Shown: piece by piece, positions 55,797-64,000 of the stretch
Numbering within the stretch: the stretch's first letter is position 1
Layout of the letters: every line of letters starts with the position of its first letter
Assembly (NCBI GenBank): GCA_032622095.1
Contig: CP136061.1
Span: forward strand, 194,910,935 to 194,974,934
Reading direction: 5' to 3'
Length of the DNA: 64,000 nucleotides
Source: Siphonodentalium dalli
Lineage: Eukaryota > Mollusca > Scaphopoda > Gadilida > Siphonodentaliidae
The notes under the pieces: model-generated
What the model was told of the DNA's origin: nothing
Seen by the model: only the letters and a program-made list of their open reading frames with translations
The model's database searches: none
Program-made: the position numbers and the translations under genes

Positions 55797-56549
55797 AGCT
55801 TAAAACAAGGACAAAGCAATTGTATATAGATATAAAAGTAAGAACTCCAAAACACTAATGAGTTCATGCAATGGCCGAGGTAAACAGATGGCCTCCACTA
55901 ATGACCACCATTGGTACCAACACATCCATTGTAATTCTTTACTGTTGAGAGTCTTAAGGCAGGAAACCCAACTGAAGGCTCAGAGAAAACTCCATCAATT
56001 TAGATCAATACTAAATGCACTATTTGTGAATGGCAAATGAAGCATGCCACTCGCCAATCTACCCCTGGTAGTGGCAGGACTTCTAGTGTAAACACAATGT
56101 TTTGTATGGCACTTTTGGAATAACTATGAGTTTATTTGCCCGATAATCTACTGTGACGATTTCAATAATTTATGACAATCATGTCAATATTATGACTTGC
56201 GATAAAATGAGAGTCATGCTCTTACGATCTATAGAAAAGAGCATGCATGCAGACACAAACACCGATATAAATGTGTAGACTCGAGCTAATTAATGGAAAA
56301 CGTTTTTGAAAAATTTCTTTGGACCTTTTTTTTGTTCGTTTCCTGAGAGTTCTATGCATACGACCATTTTATACTGTGTGTGCGATTAATTATTTCATAA
56401 CTTCGCCATTAAATGCTTTATAATAAGAAATATCAGAAGAATTCGGTCAGAACTGTACCGTAAACAAGTTTTTCATGCCTGGTAAGAGAATAAGGCAGTT
56501 AATTATTAAACAATCAGATCATCATACGTCCTTCATATACATAGAAAAT
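55797..56549. other. No gene recognised (intron sequence)
   Basis: The plus-strand open frame at 55858-56040 is not recognisable. No repeats noted. Confidence 0.4.
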
Positions 56550-56932
56550 AAAATTTCTATAGAATCTTCTTCACATATAGATTCTATTTATTTTTTTGGC
56601 ATAATCGAGGTTCCCCAATATTCACAATATTCACAATTTGGGAACTTCATACCGAATCAATGTTTCCCATAGCAGATGAGGCCATGCAGAATGAAGTTTG
56701 TGATGTTCTGAAAATTAGGGGATATAGAAACTGAACAGAAGGGAAACAATTACTAAAACCAATGTTAATATGAGACTATATATACATTCCAGAAGGCATA
56801 AGCAGAATGAGGTCCCAAGAGGGTGAATTTGGTGATGCTAGCCCACTGTGCTGATAGCGTCACCAAATTCACCCTCTGGGGACTTCATTCTGCAAATGAC
56901 AGCAACACTAAACTCAGACTTGACTTCAGGAA
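56550..56932. mobile_element. hAT-like MITE, left end lost
   Basis: Begins within the spacer (ATTTCTATAGAATCTTCTTC), mixes both spacer types, and ends CACTAAACTCAGACTTG. Lies 103 nt downstream of the first recognised channel exon. Confidence 0.75.
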
Positions 56933-57035
56933 TACAAATTGGCTTAATTGAGCTCATACAATAACATAAGTGTCATTACGGAAATGAATGACACACTTCA
57001 TAAAATTACAGATTATATATATTAAGGTTTCTTAC

Positions 57036-57117
57036 TTGTGGTACCATCTGGACCTATGGAATCCAACGCGCCCAAAGGGAAGGCAGAACATATGATATTA
57101 CTGTAGCTCCAGAACTC
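57036..57117 (-). CDS. TRPV-like channel exon: end of ankyrin domain (most 5' exon found)
   Basis: 27 codons plus one base, acceptor TTACTTGCAG, donor ACAA|GTAAGA. It encodes [20 protein letters not shown] then IGPDGTT, matching the E-F-W-x-Y...C-x-x-(Y/F)-P-L...LD motif just after the last ankyrin repeat in TRPV channels. It joins N|WQSALMII in frame. It must be preceded by ankyrin exons, which I could not find between here and 64 kb. A CAGT-MITE lies 90 nt upstream. Confidence 0.92.
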
Positions 57118-57207
57118 CTGCAAGTAAAGAAATTGTTTCAATATTAAATAAAGGAATAAAAGGATGCAGTTTGAAAGTCAAAACAAGTGCACAATGCGCA
57201 CATAGAA

Positions 57208-57364
57208 CAGTAATGCCCTAAATAATCGACTACTTAACCACAGCAGAATTATGGGTAGTTTTTCAGGATTTAACAAGCCATATATACATTATTTCCGACT
57301 AAATCCTGAAAAATTACCTATAATTCTGCTGTGGTTAAGGAATCAATTATTTAGGGCATTACTG
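57208..57364. mobile_element. CAGT-MITE
   Basis: Right end followed by TA, left preceded by AA. The loop is replaced by ACAAGCCATATATACATTAT, so the arms pair up to AAATCCTGAAAAATTACC. Confidence 0.85.
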
Positions 57365-57417
57365 TATCTCCCACAAAAGTGGCTTTTTGCTGAGGTTTAT
57401 ATTTTCTGAGATTGTTT

Positions 57418-57846
57418 AAAGGTACTCAATCCGATCAGACAGTGATCCTCATACCATCAAGATACAACAACAACAACATTTTTCAAAATACGCTTTAGTT
57501 ATCAGAATCGATTTATTGCAACAAAATAATGCTAACCACTTTCAACAGTGGTATCAAATTTCCCAAAACTTGTTATTTATTCAACAAAATATGGCCGTAT
57601 TATCACAAAACTTGATTTTAGAGTTATCCATCTTCATCCTCAATTTTGTCCGAGACCCTCCGTTTGACCATGTGTTTCTGGGCCACATATTATTACACAT
57701 CTCGAGAAATAACAAACTTCAAAAATCGATATCTGATCACTCTCAGCTTTGATGGGTGGGTTCCTCAACTCGAATCAAATATTTTTTACCCCCGAAGCCA
57801 AAGAAATAGTAACTTAGGAGCATCTGATCGGATTGAGTACCTTTAA
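57418..57846. mobile_element. GGTACTCAATCC-family MITE, fullest copy
   Basis: Ends AAAGGTACTCAATCCGATCAG and CTGATCGGATTGAGTACCTTT, each with TTAA overlapping. An (ACA)n run near 57467 and a central region with AACAAAATAATGCTAACCAC are not shared by the other copies. Confidence 0.83.
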
Positions 57847-58001
57847 CCATTTAATTACACCAGCAATAACTGGACAAAACCTTCTGTTTGCCAATATACC
57901 CTTCATCCCATATTTCATGAATATACCAAAGATCATTCACATCTGATATAAGATTACAGAGATACAGCTAGAGAAGGAAAGCAACACTTTGTTATCTTTA
58001 A

Positions 58002-58171
58002 CTCTTTCATGAGGTTCATGATGGGAGCTGGGCTGGTGCAGCATTAAAGATCCTGTGCCATACTCTTATATATGTGAGTCTACCATAGGGAGTCTCGCAT
58101 ATATAAGAAAATTCTCTGGCTTATAAGGTCAAGGTAAATATTGTTAAGCCAATGCATGTTAGACTCGCATA
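58002..58171. mobile_element. CATGA-family MITE, left part (split by Helitron)
   Basis: TTAA|CTCTTTCATGAGGTTCATG, one core hairpin, then the start of a second (AAGCCAATGCATGTTAGACTCGCATA) that is cut at 58171. Resumes at 60342. Confidence 0.85.
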
Positions 58172-60341
58172 TCTATATATATAAAACCCGTCGTCTTTCT
58201 GTGTGTATCTGTGTATCTTGTGTGTGTATAACTCGGTCATGGTTTTGGCATGTTTATAACTTTTCAACCATATATGCAATGTGGCCCACGGCCTATACTG
58301 TGTCTTAAAAGATGACTCATCAAATTTCAAGTCGATTGGTCAAAGCAAACCCGAGATCTAACATGGTCCCGAAATGCAGTATTTGCACTCAAGTATAGAC
58401 ACTATTTCTTATGACGTTTGTCGAAATGACGTCATGTGACGTCGCACGCAAACCCACATTAGCTTTGCTATTGTCAACGAAACTTCCATGCTCGCTAACA
58501 GTGTTGTTGGAAATAGGCGCTAAATTAATTTTGTCAGTTCAGGTTGAGTGTGAATAGAAGTAACAAATGTTGATTTTGTTTTGAAAGTGCATGTAGTGGG
58601 TGTAGAGTCGAGACTCGAACGCTCTACCATCGTTGGGAATGGGTGCAAATATGGTATTTTAATTTGCCAGTTCGGTGTGAACATAAGTAAAGAATGCTGT
58701 CTTTGTTATGAAAGTTGTGCGGAAGATGGCGATTGGACACAGTCTGACCTCCCGTCACTGGGTATACCGTTCAGTAGATTCGAAATCAGTTAGAAAAACC
58801 ACATTCCCGAGCCGGGACTAATACAGTGTAAACAATATTTTGACGCTAATTAAGGACTTTGCTAATCCAATTTTCCCCAAATTTAATGTTGTTCAAAATA
58901 AAGGTTTATGTTCACTTTTATTACTAATCACAGTAACCAAACCCATGGATGCTACATTTTAAGAGTATAATTAATGGTAAATTATGTTAGAAATTCAAAA
59001 TGAAATTTATAGAAGTTTTTTTAATTTATTTTTTCGAACCCAAAATCAACAAACACAAAGGTCATATCTAAGAAAAAAATATGGGTATGTGTACTGAACA
59101 CTGTGAAGAATGATGAACAATAAAGATATACTCACATTTCTTCAGATTTATTAAGATTTTTGGCTTGGAAGCAGTTGTTTACAAATTGTAGATTTCATTG
59201 CTAAGCAAAGCTATTTGGGAACTGAATTTGATGGGTCAAGATAATGTTCACTCAAGTCTGCAGGGATTATGTCTGTTTATGACCAGCCAGTGCTGTACTT
59301 TATCCTGACTCACGATGATTGGTGACCTAGTTTCTGGGCTATGGGGTACACCAGATTGGGGATTACACATTTCTTTTGTCAAGAGATTCACAACACACCA
59401 CTGTCCACAGATATTAACATTTAACTGCCAGCTCACTACAAGCGAATATTATGTCAGGTAACTTACTCACTTATTTGTAAACAACTGGTTCTTAGTAATT
59501 TTATCAAAGAATGCTTGATAAATATGAATATTATTTTATTGTTCATCATTCTTCACAGTGTTCAGTACACATTGCCATATTTTTTTCTTTGATAAGGACT
59601 TTGTGTTTATCGATTTTGGGTTCGAAAAAATAGATTTTAAAAACCTCTATAAATTTCACATTTAGTATTTCTAACATATTCCACCATTAATAATGCTCTT
59701 AAAATGGTGCATTCATGTGTTTGGTTACTGTGATTACTAACAAAAGTGAACATAAACCTTTATTTTGACTCCATAAAATTTTGGGGAAAATTGGGTTAGC
59801 AAAGTCCTTAATGCTCTTTTAATGTTTCAGTTGAGTGTAAATCTGATCAAAGAATGTTTAAAAGATCAAAATGTGCGCGAAGCGCGCGCTGTTTAAGCTC
59901 ATATAATGTGTGCGAACCGCACAAAGGGGCCGCAGTCCCCTCCATCGCTAAATAAAGGCTCCAGAATGGAGCCTGTTTCAGTTAGTATAGTAATAAAGTA
60001 AAATATCTTGATTGTTGCTTTCTGTATGTGTATGCATATACATGTATATATGTGGGTTGGGGAGAGGGGGTAGAAAATAGAGTTTTATTTCAAATAAAGT
60101 GTCCCCACAAATGGGCCTGTGATCCTTAGGCTGCATGCTGAATGCAGGCTCCCAAGGGGATCCGTTTAAGATCAATATGTGCATGCGTATATGTGGGGTG
60201 GGTATGTGTAGAAATACAGTTTTAGTGAAACAAAGTGTTCCCTCGCGCATCCAGTGACAAAAAAGAGAAGCATGTCCATTCCATTTCTTATATAGAAATG
60301 AGAATATGTATTCCGTCATTTTGTGATGGGCAACCCCCTAG
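58172..60341 (+). mobile_element. Helitron-like element, 2.17 kb
   Basis: The 5' end is TCTATATATATAAAACCCG, the 3' end CCCCCTAG, with a CCGTCA/TGATGG hairpin (one G-T pair) ending about 10 nt before CTAG. It lies between A (58171) and T (60342). Removing it rejoins the host MITE hairpin CGCATA|TACAAGATAATGC, which matches the family's CGCATATATAAGAGAATGC. These are textbook Helitron rules. No Rep/helicase frame is visible, so it is non-autonomous. It carries a nested foldback and a CGCGCGAAGCGCGCGC-type hairpin near 59874. Confidence 0.85.
58852..59822. mobile_element. Large foldback nested in the Helitron
   Basis: The left arm (58852-59140, starting TTAAGGACTTTGCTAATCC) is repeated inverted at 59535-59822 (ending GGTTAGCAAAGTCCTTAA) over about 290 bp with moderate divergence. 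TTAA at both tips would fit a TTAA-type insertion. A second inverted pair (GCAGTTGTTTACAAATTG and TTTGTAAACAACTG) lies inside. No coding sequence recognised. Confidence 0.75.
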
Positions 60342-60403
60342 TACAAGATAATGCATTGGCACAGGGTTTTCGCTAGATTTCAGGAAGCTCCAGTCATGGA
60401 AGG
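60342..60403. mobile_element. CATGA-family MITE, right part (split by Helitron)
   Basis: TACAAGATAATGCATTGGCA through GGAAGCTCCAGTCATGGAAG to TTAA at 60404-60407. Completes the element begun at 58002. Confidence 0.85.
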
Positions 60404-60407
60404 TTAA

Positions 60408-60831
60408 ACCAGACCATTAGATATTCACTGTATCATGGGGATTGCTATATGCATTTGGTGGAAGCATGACAAAACATTTTATATATTGATTTTAGTGCCC
60501 CTTCCCTTTCTCATTCCTGATTGACTCCTGACCTCATCCCTTTTGAAATCTTTAATTTGTACCATTCTCATGAAAAGATACCCTTGTTAGATCCCTTTGG
60601 AGCCCACTAGATCGTCACTTGTTAATTTCTATAGCGGACAGACAGACATTTGCAAATATGTATATATCGGAGGCATGGACTCAGTATGAATGTTCATTGC
60701 TCAAATGTGCTTGCCTCAGTAAGCGTGAACAAATTCTGATTTCTTATTGAAATGGCCATGTATCGATCAGAATGACACACTGAGATGTCCCTCAACCCAG
60801 ATCAAGCTTGAAAATGGGTCCCAATTTTCGC
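60408..60831. other. No gene recognised
   Basis: AT-rich sequence. Its right part may be the body of the tRNA-Ser-like repeat that follows on the minus strand. Confidence 0.4.
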
Positions 60832-60920
60832 CCATGTCAGGGTTTAAACCTGCGTCAACCTCATCAAGCCCACACTGGGATGATGATATACATGACCTTA
60901 ACACCTCGGCTACGGGGACA
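60832..60920 (-). repeat. tRNA-Ser-like relic (SINE head or tRNA pseudogene)
   Basis: On the minus strand TAGCCGAGGTGTTAAGG (60896-60912) resembles the A-box region of tRNA-Ser/Leu, and GGTTTAAACCC (60840-60850) the B box, separated by an extra-arm-sized stretch. Stems are broken and the ends do not pair, so it is not a working tRNA. A tRNA-derived SINE is plausible, with its body at 60720-60830, but no second copy was found. Confidence 0.5.
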
Positions 60921-61205
60921 TCCTTAAATGAAAGTGTCACTGACACTGTAGCTCAATTTGGAGAGTGGATAATGTCATGCATTTCAGTCATGGAGCGATA
61001 AGAAATGCGAAAAGTTTAAATGTTTAAGTAATACCAGAGGTCAAGCCAAAGAGCAATATGAAGTTTGATCAAATGGATGTATTACGTGTTGTAGGATGTA
61101 GGGCATGCCGAAGTATTCAGTGTGCAAAGACTAAAATCCAAGATGGCTGCCAGGGGCCATGTTTCTAATTGAAAATCATTTAAATTCTCTAGCTCCCATC
61201 TAGAG
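60921..61205. other. No gene recognised
   Basis: Intergenic or intronic sequence; nothing identified. Confidence 0.4.
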
Positions 61206-61317
61206 GTGAAAATACGTGAAATCAACATTCAATGGTCGTGTGGCAGAGATGATCCCTGGTGGTTCAGTTGGTATGATGTATGGCACATTAGGGCAACATA
61301 CATTTAGGCCAATATAT
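61206..61317. repeat. Left arm of a near-perfect inverted repeat
   Basis: About 110 bp from GTGAAAATACGTGAAATC to AACATACATTTAGGCCAATA. It recurs inverted at 62150-62264 with no visible mismatch over more than 100 bp. Confidence 0.9.
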
Positions 61318-61430
61318 AGCATGCCTATAAATTAAAAAAAACATTTCTCCAATAAATTTGGGCACGAAATTTCTAATTTTTTTTACCAAATTTGGGGTGC
61401 TGGAAAGACCTGCACATCTCCACATCCCCG

Positions 61431-61479
61431 CACAGGATTTTCGCGAAATTTCAGCCGGGAAGCTCCAATCATGGACGGG
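61431..61479. mobile_element. CATGA-family MITE, right tip
   Basis: TTTTCGCGAAATTTCAGCCG to CCAATCATGGACGGG|TTAA. No left part nearby. Confidence 0.65.
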
Positions 61480-61655
61480 TTAATATTTATTGCCATTTCA
61501 GCTGCAAGACCATATCACGTTTTTGGGGAGGGGAAAAGGAAGGTTAGTTTCACTGAAAAAATGCTCCACTACAAGTGGAAACCACCGACTCCCCAGAAAA
61601 CAACTCACAAACTTTACCCATGTACAGAAACCAGGTTATACATTCCCTGTGTATG

Positions 61656-62110
61656 CAAGCCTGAGTTTAGTGTGCCTGTCATTTGCAGAATGAGGTCCCC
61701 ATAGGGTGAATTTAGTGATGCTATCCCGCATAGTGGGCTAGCATCACTAAATTCACCCTCTGGGGACATCATTCTGCTTATAGACTTCATTTTCTCTGGA
61801 AAATGATCAAATTTCTATAGAAATGTCTTCACATAGATTCTATATATTTTTTAGTTTAGATTCTCTATATCCCCAAATTGGCAGATGACACATTGCATAA
61901 TTGAGGTTCCCAATGGGTGTACATAACAATATTCACCATTTGGGAACTTCAAATCTGAGCCCATGTCTCCTATAGCAGAGGAGACCATGCAGAATGAGGT
62001 CCCCAGAGGGTGAATTTGGTGATGCTAGCCCGCTATGCAGGATAGCGTCTCTAAATTCACCCTCTGGGGACCTCATTCTGCAAATGACAGACACACTAAG
62101 CACAGGCTTG
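61656..62110. mobile_element. hAT-like double-hairpin MITE, full length
   Basis: 455 bp, left end CAAGCCTGAGTTTAGTGTGC, right end CACTAAGCACAGGCTTG, second-type spacer. It lies between the arms of the 110-bp inverted repeat. Confidence 0.88.
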
Positions 62111-62149
62111 GACACAAATACATGCTTATCATTACCATCGCTGAACAGC

Positions 62150-62264
62150 GAATATATTGGCCTAAATGTATGTTGCCCTAATGTGCCATACATCATACCA
62201 ACTGAACCACCAGGGATCATCTCTGCCACACGACCATTGAATGTTGATTTCACGTATTTTCACA
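62150..62264. repeat. Right arm of the near-perfect inverted repeat
   Basis: Complement of 61206-61317. The arms are 830 bp apart, with two unrelated MITE pieces between them. Confidence 0.9.
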
Positions 62265-62589
62265 TATAACCCTGAATGGTTTGCACATTCTGGGAGATCA
62301 ATACCGTTGTAAGAATGGATGTTTTGTTTATGGAAACAGTTTTATTTAAATGTCACAAGATAAATATCAATTATAGCCTGGATAGGATCGCTATTGTTTG
62401 CCCTGTGTGCCGGAGTTATGGGACCTGAGTGCTAACACTGATATTTTACCCACTCAACCCATAAGAGCCGAATTGATCGAAGAGTTTTCAATGATCGATT
62501 TGATCTCAAAGTCAGGGTAACAATACCGAATGAGAAACTTTGTGATGATTCTTCACTTGGGTATAGAACAATACTGTGTGTTCAGGGAC

Positions 62590-63155
62590 CAAGCCTTCAA
62601 TAGTGTGTCTGTCATTTGCAGAATGAGCTAAGTAATCGACTCCTTAAACACAGCAGAATTATTGGTATCTTTTCAGGATTTAGTCGGAAATATGGCTTGT
62701 TGCCATTCGTCGGAAAGCTCTCAGTGAGAGCTTTCCGACGAATGGCAACAAGCTATATTTCCGACTAAATCCTGAAAAGTTACCCATAATTTTCCTGTGG
62801 TTAAGGAGTAGATTATTTAGGGCATTAATGCAGTTCCCCACTGGATGAATTTAGTGACTCTATCACACACAATGGGCTAGCATCACCAAATTCGTAATTC
62901 TAAGTATCTAATAATTGTCACAAATTATCATTGATTTTAGTTACTTTTTTCCTTCTGTTCAGTTTCTATATCCCCTAATTTGCAAAAGATAAAATGAATA
63001 GGTGATTAATCGAGGTGACTAATCACCAACTTCACCTGGGAAACTTCAATCTGATCCTAGTTATTAAGGTCTCCCATAACAGTTGAGACCTCAGCAGAAT
63101 GAGGTTCCCAGAGGGTGACTTTGGTGATGCTGGTCAATGGGATAGCGTCACTAAA
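62590..63155. mobile_element. hAT-like MITE carrying a nested CAGT-MITE
   Basis: Left end CAAGCCTTCAATAGTGTGTC. The first palindrome is interrupted after GCAGAATGAG by a CAGT-MITE, resuming at TTCCCCACTGGATGAATT. First-type spacer. The right end is lost after GATAGCGTCACTAAAC. Confidence 0.8.
62628..62829. mobile_element. CAGT-MITE nested in an hAT-like MITE
   Basis: Centre GAAAGCTCTCAGTGAGAGC with a compensated change in both arms (TTCGTCGG / CCGACGAA). The left tip CAGTAATGCC is missing. Confidence 0.85.
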
Positions 63156-63333
63156 CTAACTTTTTTCCAGGCCACAAATAAGTACACATGTCGAGAAATA
63201 ATAAATTTCAAAAATCAATATCTGATCACTCTTGAGCTTTGACGGGTGGGTTCCGACTCGAATCAAATATTTTTTACCCCCAAAGCCAAAGAAGTAGTAA
63301 TTTGGGAGCATTAATTCGGATTATGCATCTTTA
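63156..63333. mobile_element. GGTACTCAATCC-family MITE, right half
   Basis: GGCCACAAATAAGTACACATG through TTTTTTACCCCCAAAGCC to TTAATTCGGATTATGCATC, the variant tip seen at 55.8 kb. It joins the preceding hAT-like copy directly. Confidence 0.65.
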
Positions 63334-64000
63334 ATGATTTTTAAGGTAGCTAGAGGATCCGTAATTCAACAAATAAAAAATTGCCTTATTGTTGAATACA
63401 GGTTTGTCAGAGATGCAGGAAAATGCTTGAAAAGTTTATCAAGATGTTGTCCTGGTGGGGTATATGAATACATTGACTAATTCCGATAACACAAGTTTTG
63501 GGTAAATATGATGAAAGTGTGATTAAAATATATAAAACTTCAACTGAATGTTTGATCACAGATGTAGAATGAATAAAAAGCAAATAAATTATTTCAAATT
63601 GAATAACAACATTTAATCTGATTTAATTCCATTATAGATATAGACACATTGAACCGTTAAAAAAACACAATTACCGACTGCCCCGAAGACCATGCAAATT
63701 TCCAACAGAGATACAGGATGAGTGCTAATGAGAATACGCGGTGACACTAGCGATCATACTCTCACGTGCATGCACACTGACACACATTACGGTTAACCTG
63801 CTAAATGTTGTAAAGAACAATGCATGATGCACGGAACCTACAACATAGTAGTCCCTGGCTGGTGGGAACTTTCAGATAAAATACTCAAGATCCATGGTCA
63901 CAATGCTGTGAGAAGGCATATGCCTTAATTGCTATATCTTCAACAATGTTGGGTCTGTAACCAACAGATAATCAATGAGTACCAAGATAGAAAACACTAT
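63334..64000. other. No gene recognised; channel gene should continue to the right
   Basis: No ankyrin-coding exon could be read here on the minus strand. An acceptor-like TTACAG at about 63950 opens a short frame without a usable donor. Confidence 0.4.

Noticed and set aside
57900-58000. Minus-strand frame with LWYIHEIWDEG as a possible ankyrin exon
   Set aside because: Does not match ankyrin repeat spacing and lacks a paired acceptor and donor in the right phase.
12861-58171. Repeated hairpins as a possible CRISPR array
   Set aside because: Copies are dispersed and transposon-like, with no regular unique spacers, and this is a eukaryotic genome.
60747-61001. 84-codon plus-strand frame
   Set aside because: Overlaps the tRNA-like relic on the other strand and resembles no known domain.
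1460-62269. Recurring peptide with MRSPEGEFGDASPLCGIASL
   Set aside because: Translation of the hAT-like MITE hairpin, present at many sites with stops and shifts; not a protein family.
1072-62830. Recurring peptide with NALNNRLLNHSRIMGNFSG on both strands
   Set aside because: It is the translation of the CAGT-MITE palindrome; the same frame appears in both directions because the DNA is self-complementary.
63840-63960. Acceptor-like TTACAG followed by a short frame (NIVEDIAIKAYAF)
   Set aside because: No GT donor before the stop in a phase that would join the 57117 exon, and no ankyrin pattern.

Overview
This is an animal nuclear genome window: AT-rich, intron-rich and saturated with small DNA transposons. 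It holds one clearly recognisable gene, on the minus strand: a TRPV-family cation channel of the invertebrate OSM-9/Inactive or OCR/Nanchung kind. I assembled it from eleven exons spread over 50 kb (57117 down to 6928). The exons cover the end of the N-terminal ankyrin/linker region, S1 to S6, the pore, the TRP helix and a long charged C-terminal tail ending in a stop. The 5' exons (start codon, most ankyrin repeats) lie beyond the right edge or were not recognised between 57.2 and 64 kb. The gene type, a pearl/CvA-like Helitron-associated element and the LINE relic suggest a lophotrochozoan, perhaps a mollusc. The species cannot be fixed from the sequence.

The most notable gene feature is a pair of homologous exons (37376-37485 and 35331-35440). 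Each is exactly 110 nt, with the same splice phases, and encodes alternative versions of the S4-S5 linker plus S5. Joining both, or skipping both, breaks the reading frame, so they should be mutually exclusive.

The rest is mostly non-autonomous mobile DNA, which I estimate by eye at 40-50% of the window. The families are: (1) 'CAGT' palindromes with TA target duplications (16 copies, mariner-like); (2) an 'AAGCCTGAG' double-hairpin family with exact 8-bp target duplications in four copies (about 22 copies, hAT-like); (3) several families flanked by TTAA (piggyBac-like), three of which share one palindromic core although their ends differ; (4) a 747-bp hAT-like element with TSD ATATACTT; (5) a 2.17-kb Helitron-like insertion with a cleanly readable A|T target inside an older MITE; (6) a pearl/HINE-like element and a 1.76-kb 49-bp minisatellite that ends in the same tail; (7) unusual elements built from dense arrays of one short motif (GGAGATATCTCC at 40.2-41.0 kb; TTCCGCAAA, GGCGAA, CCGCGG and ACAACTCGG arrays at 49.7-54.2 kb); (8) a 5'-truncated LINE, a tRNA-Ser-like relic and a degenerate coding relic.

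Layout: 0-6.9 kb is MITE-rich sequence downstream of the gene. 6.9-8.2 kb is the last exon. 8.2-57.1 kb is the channel gene with large TE-filled introns. 57.2-64 kb is a further TE-rich stretch, probably another intron. The channel exons sit in short gaps between MITEs: 9 of 11 acceptors and 8 of 10 donors have an element within about 120 nt. That is the strongest genome-scale pattern in the window.
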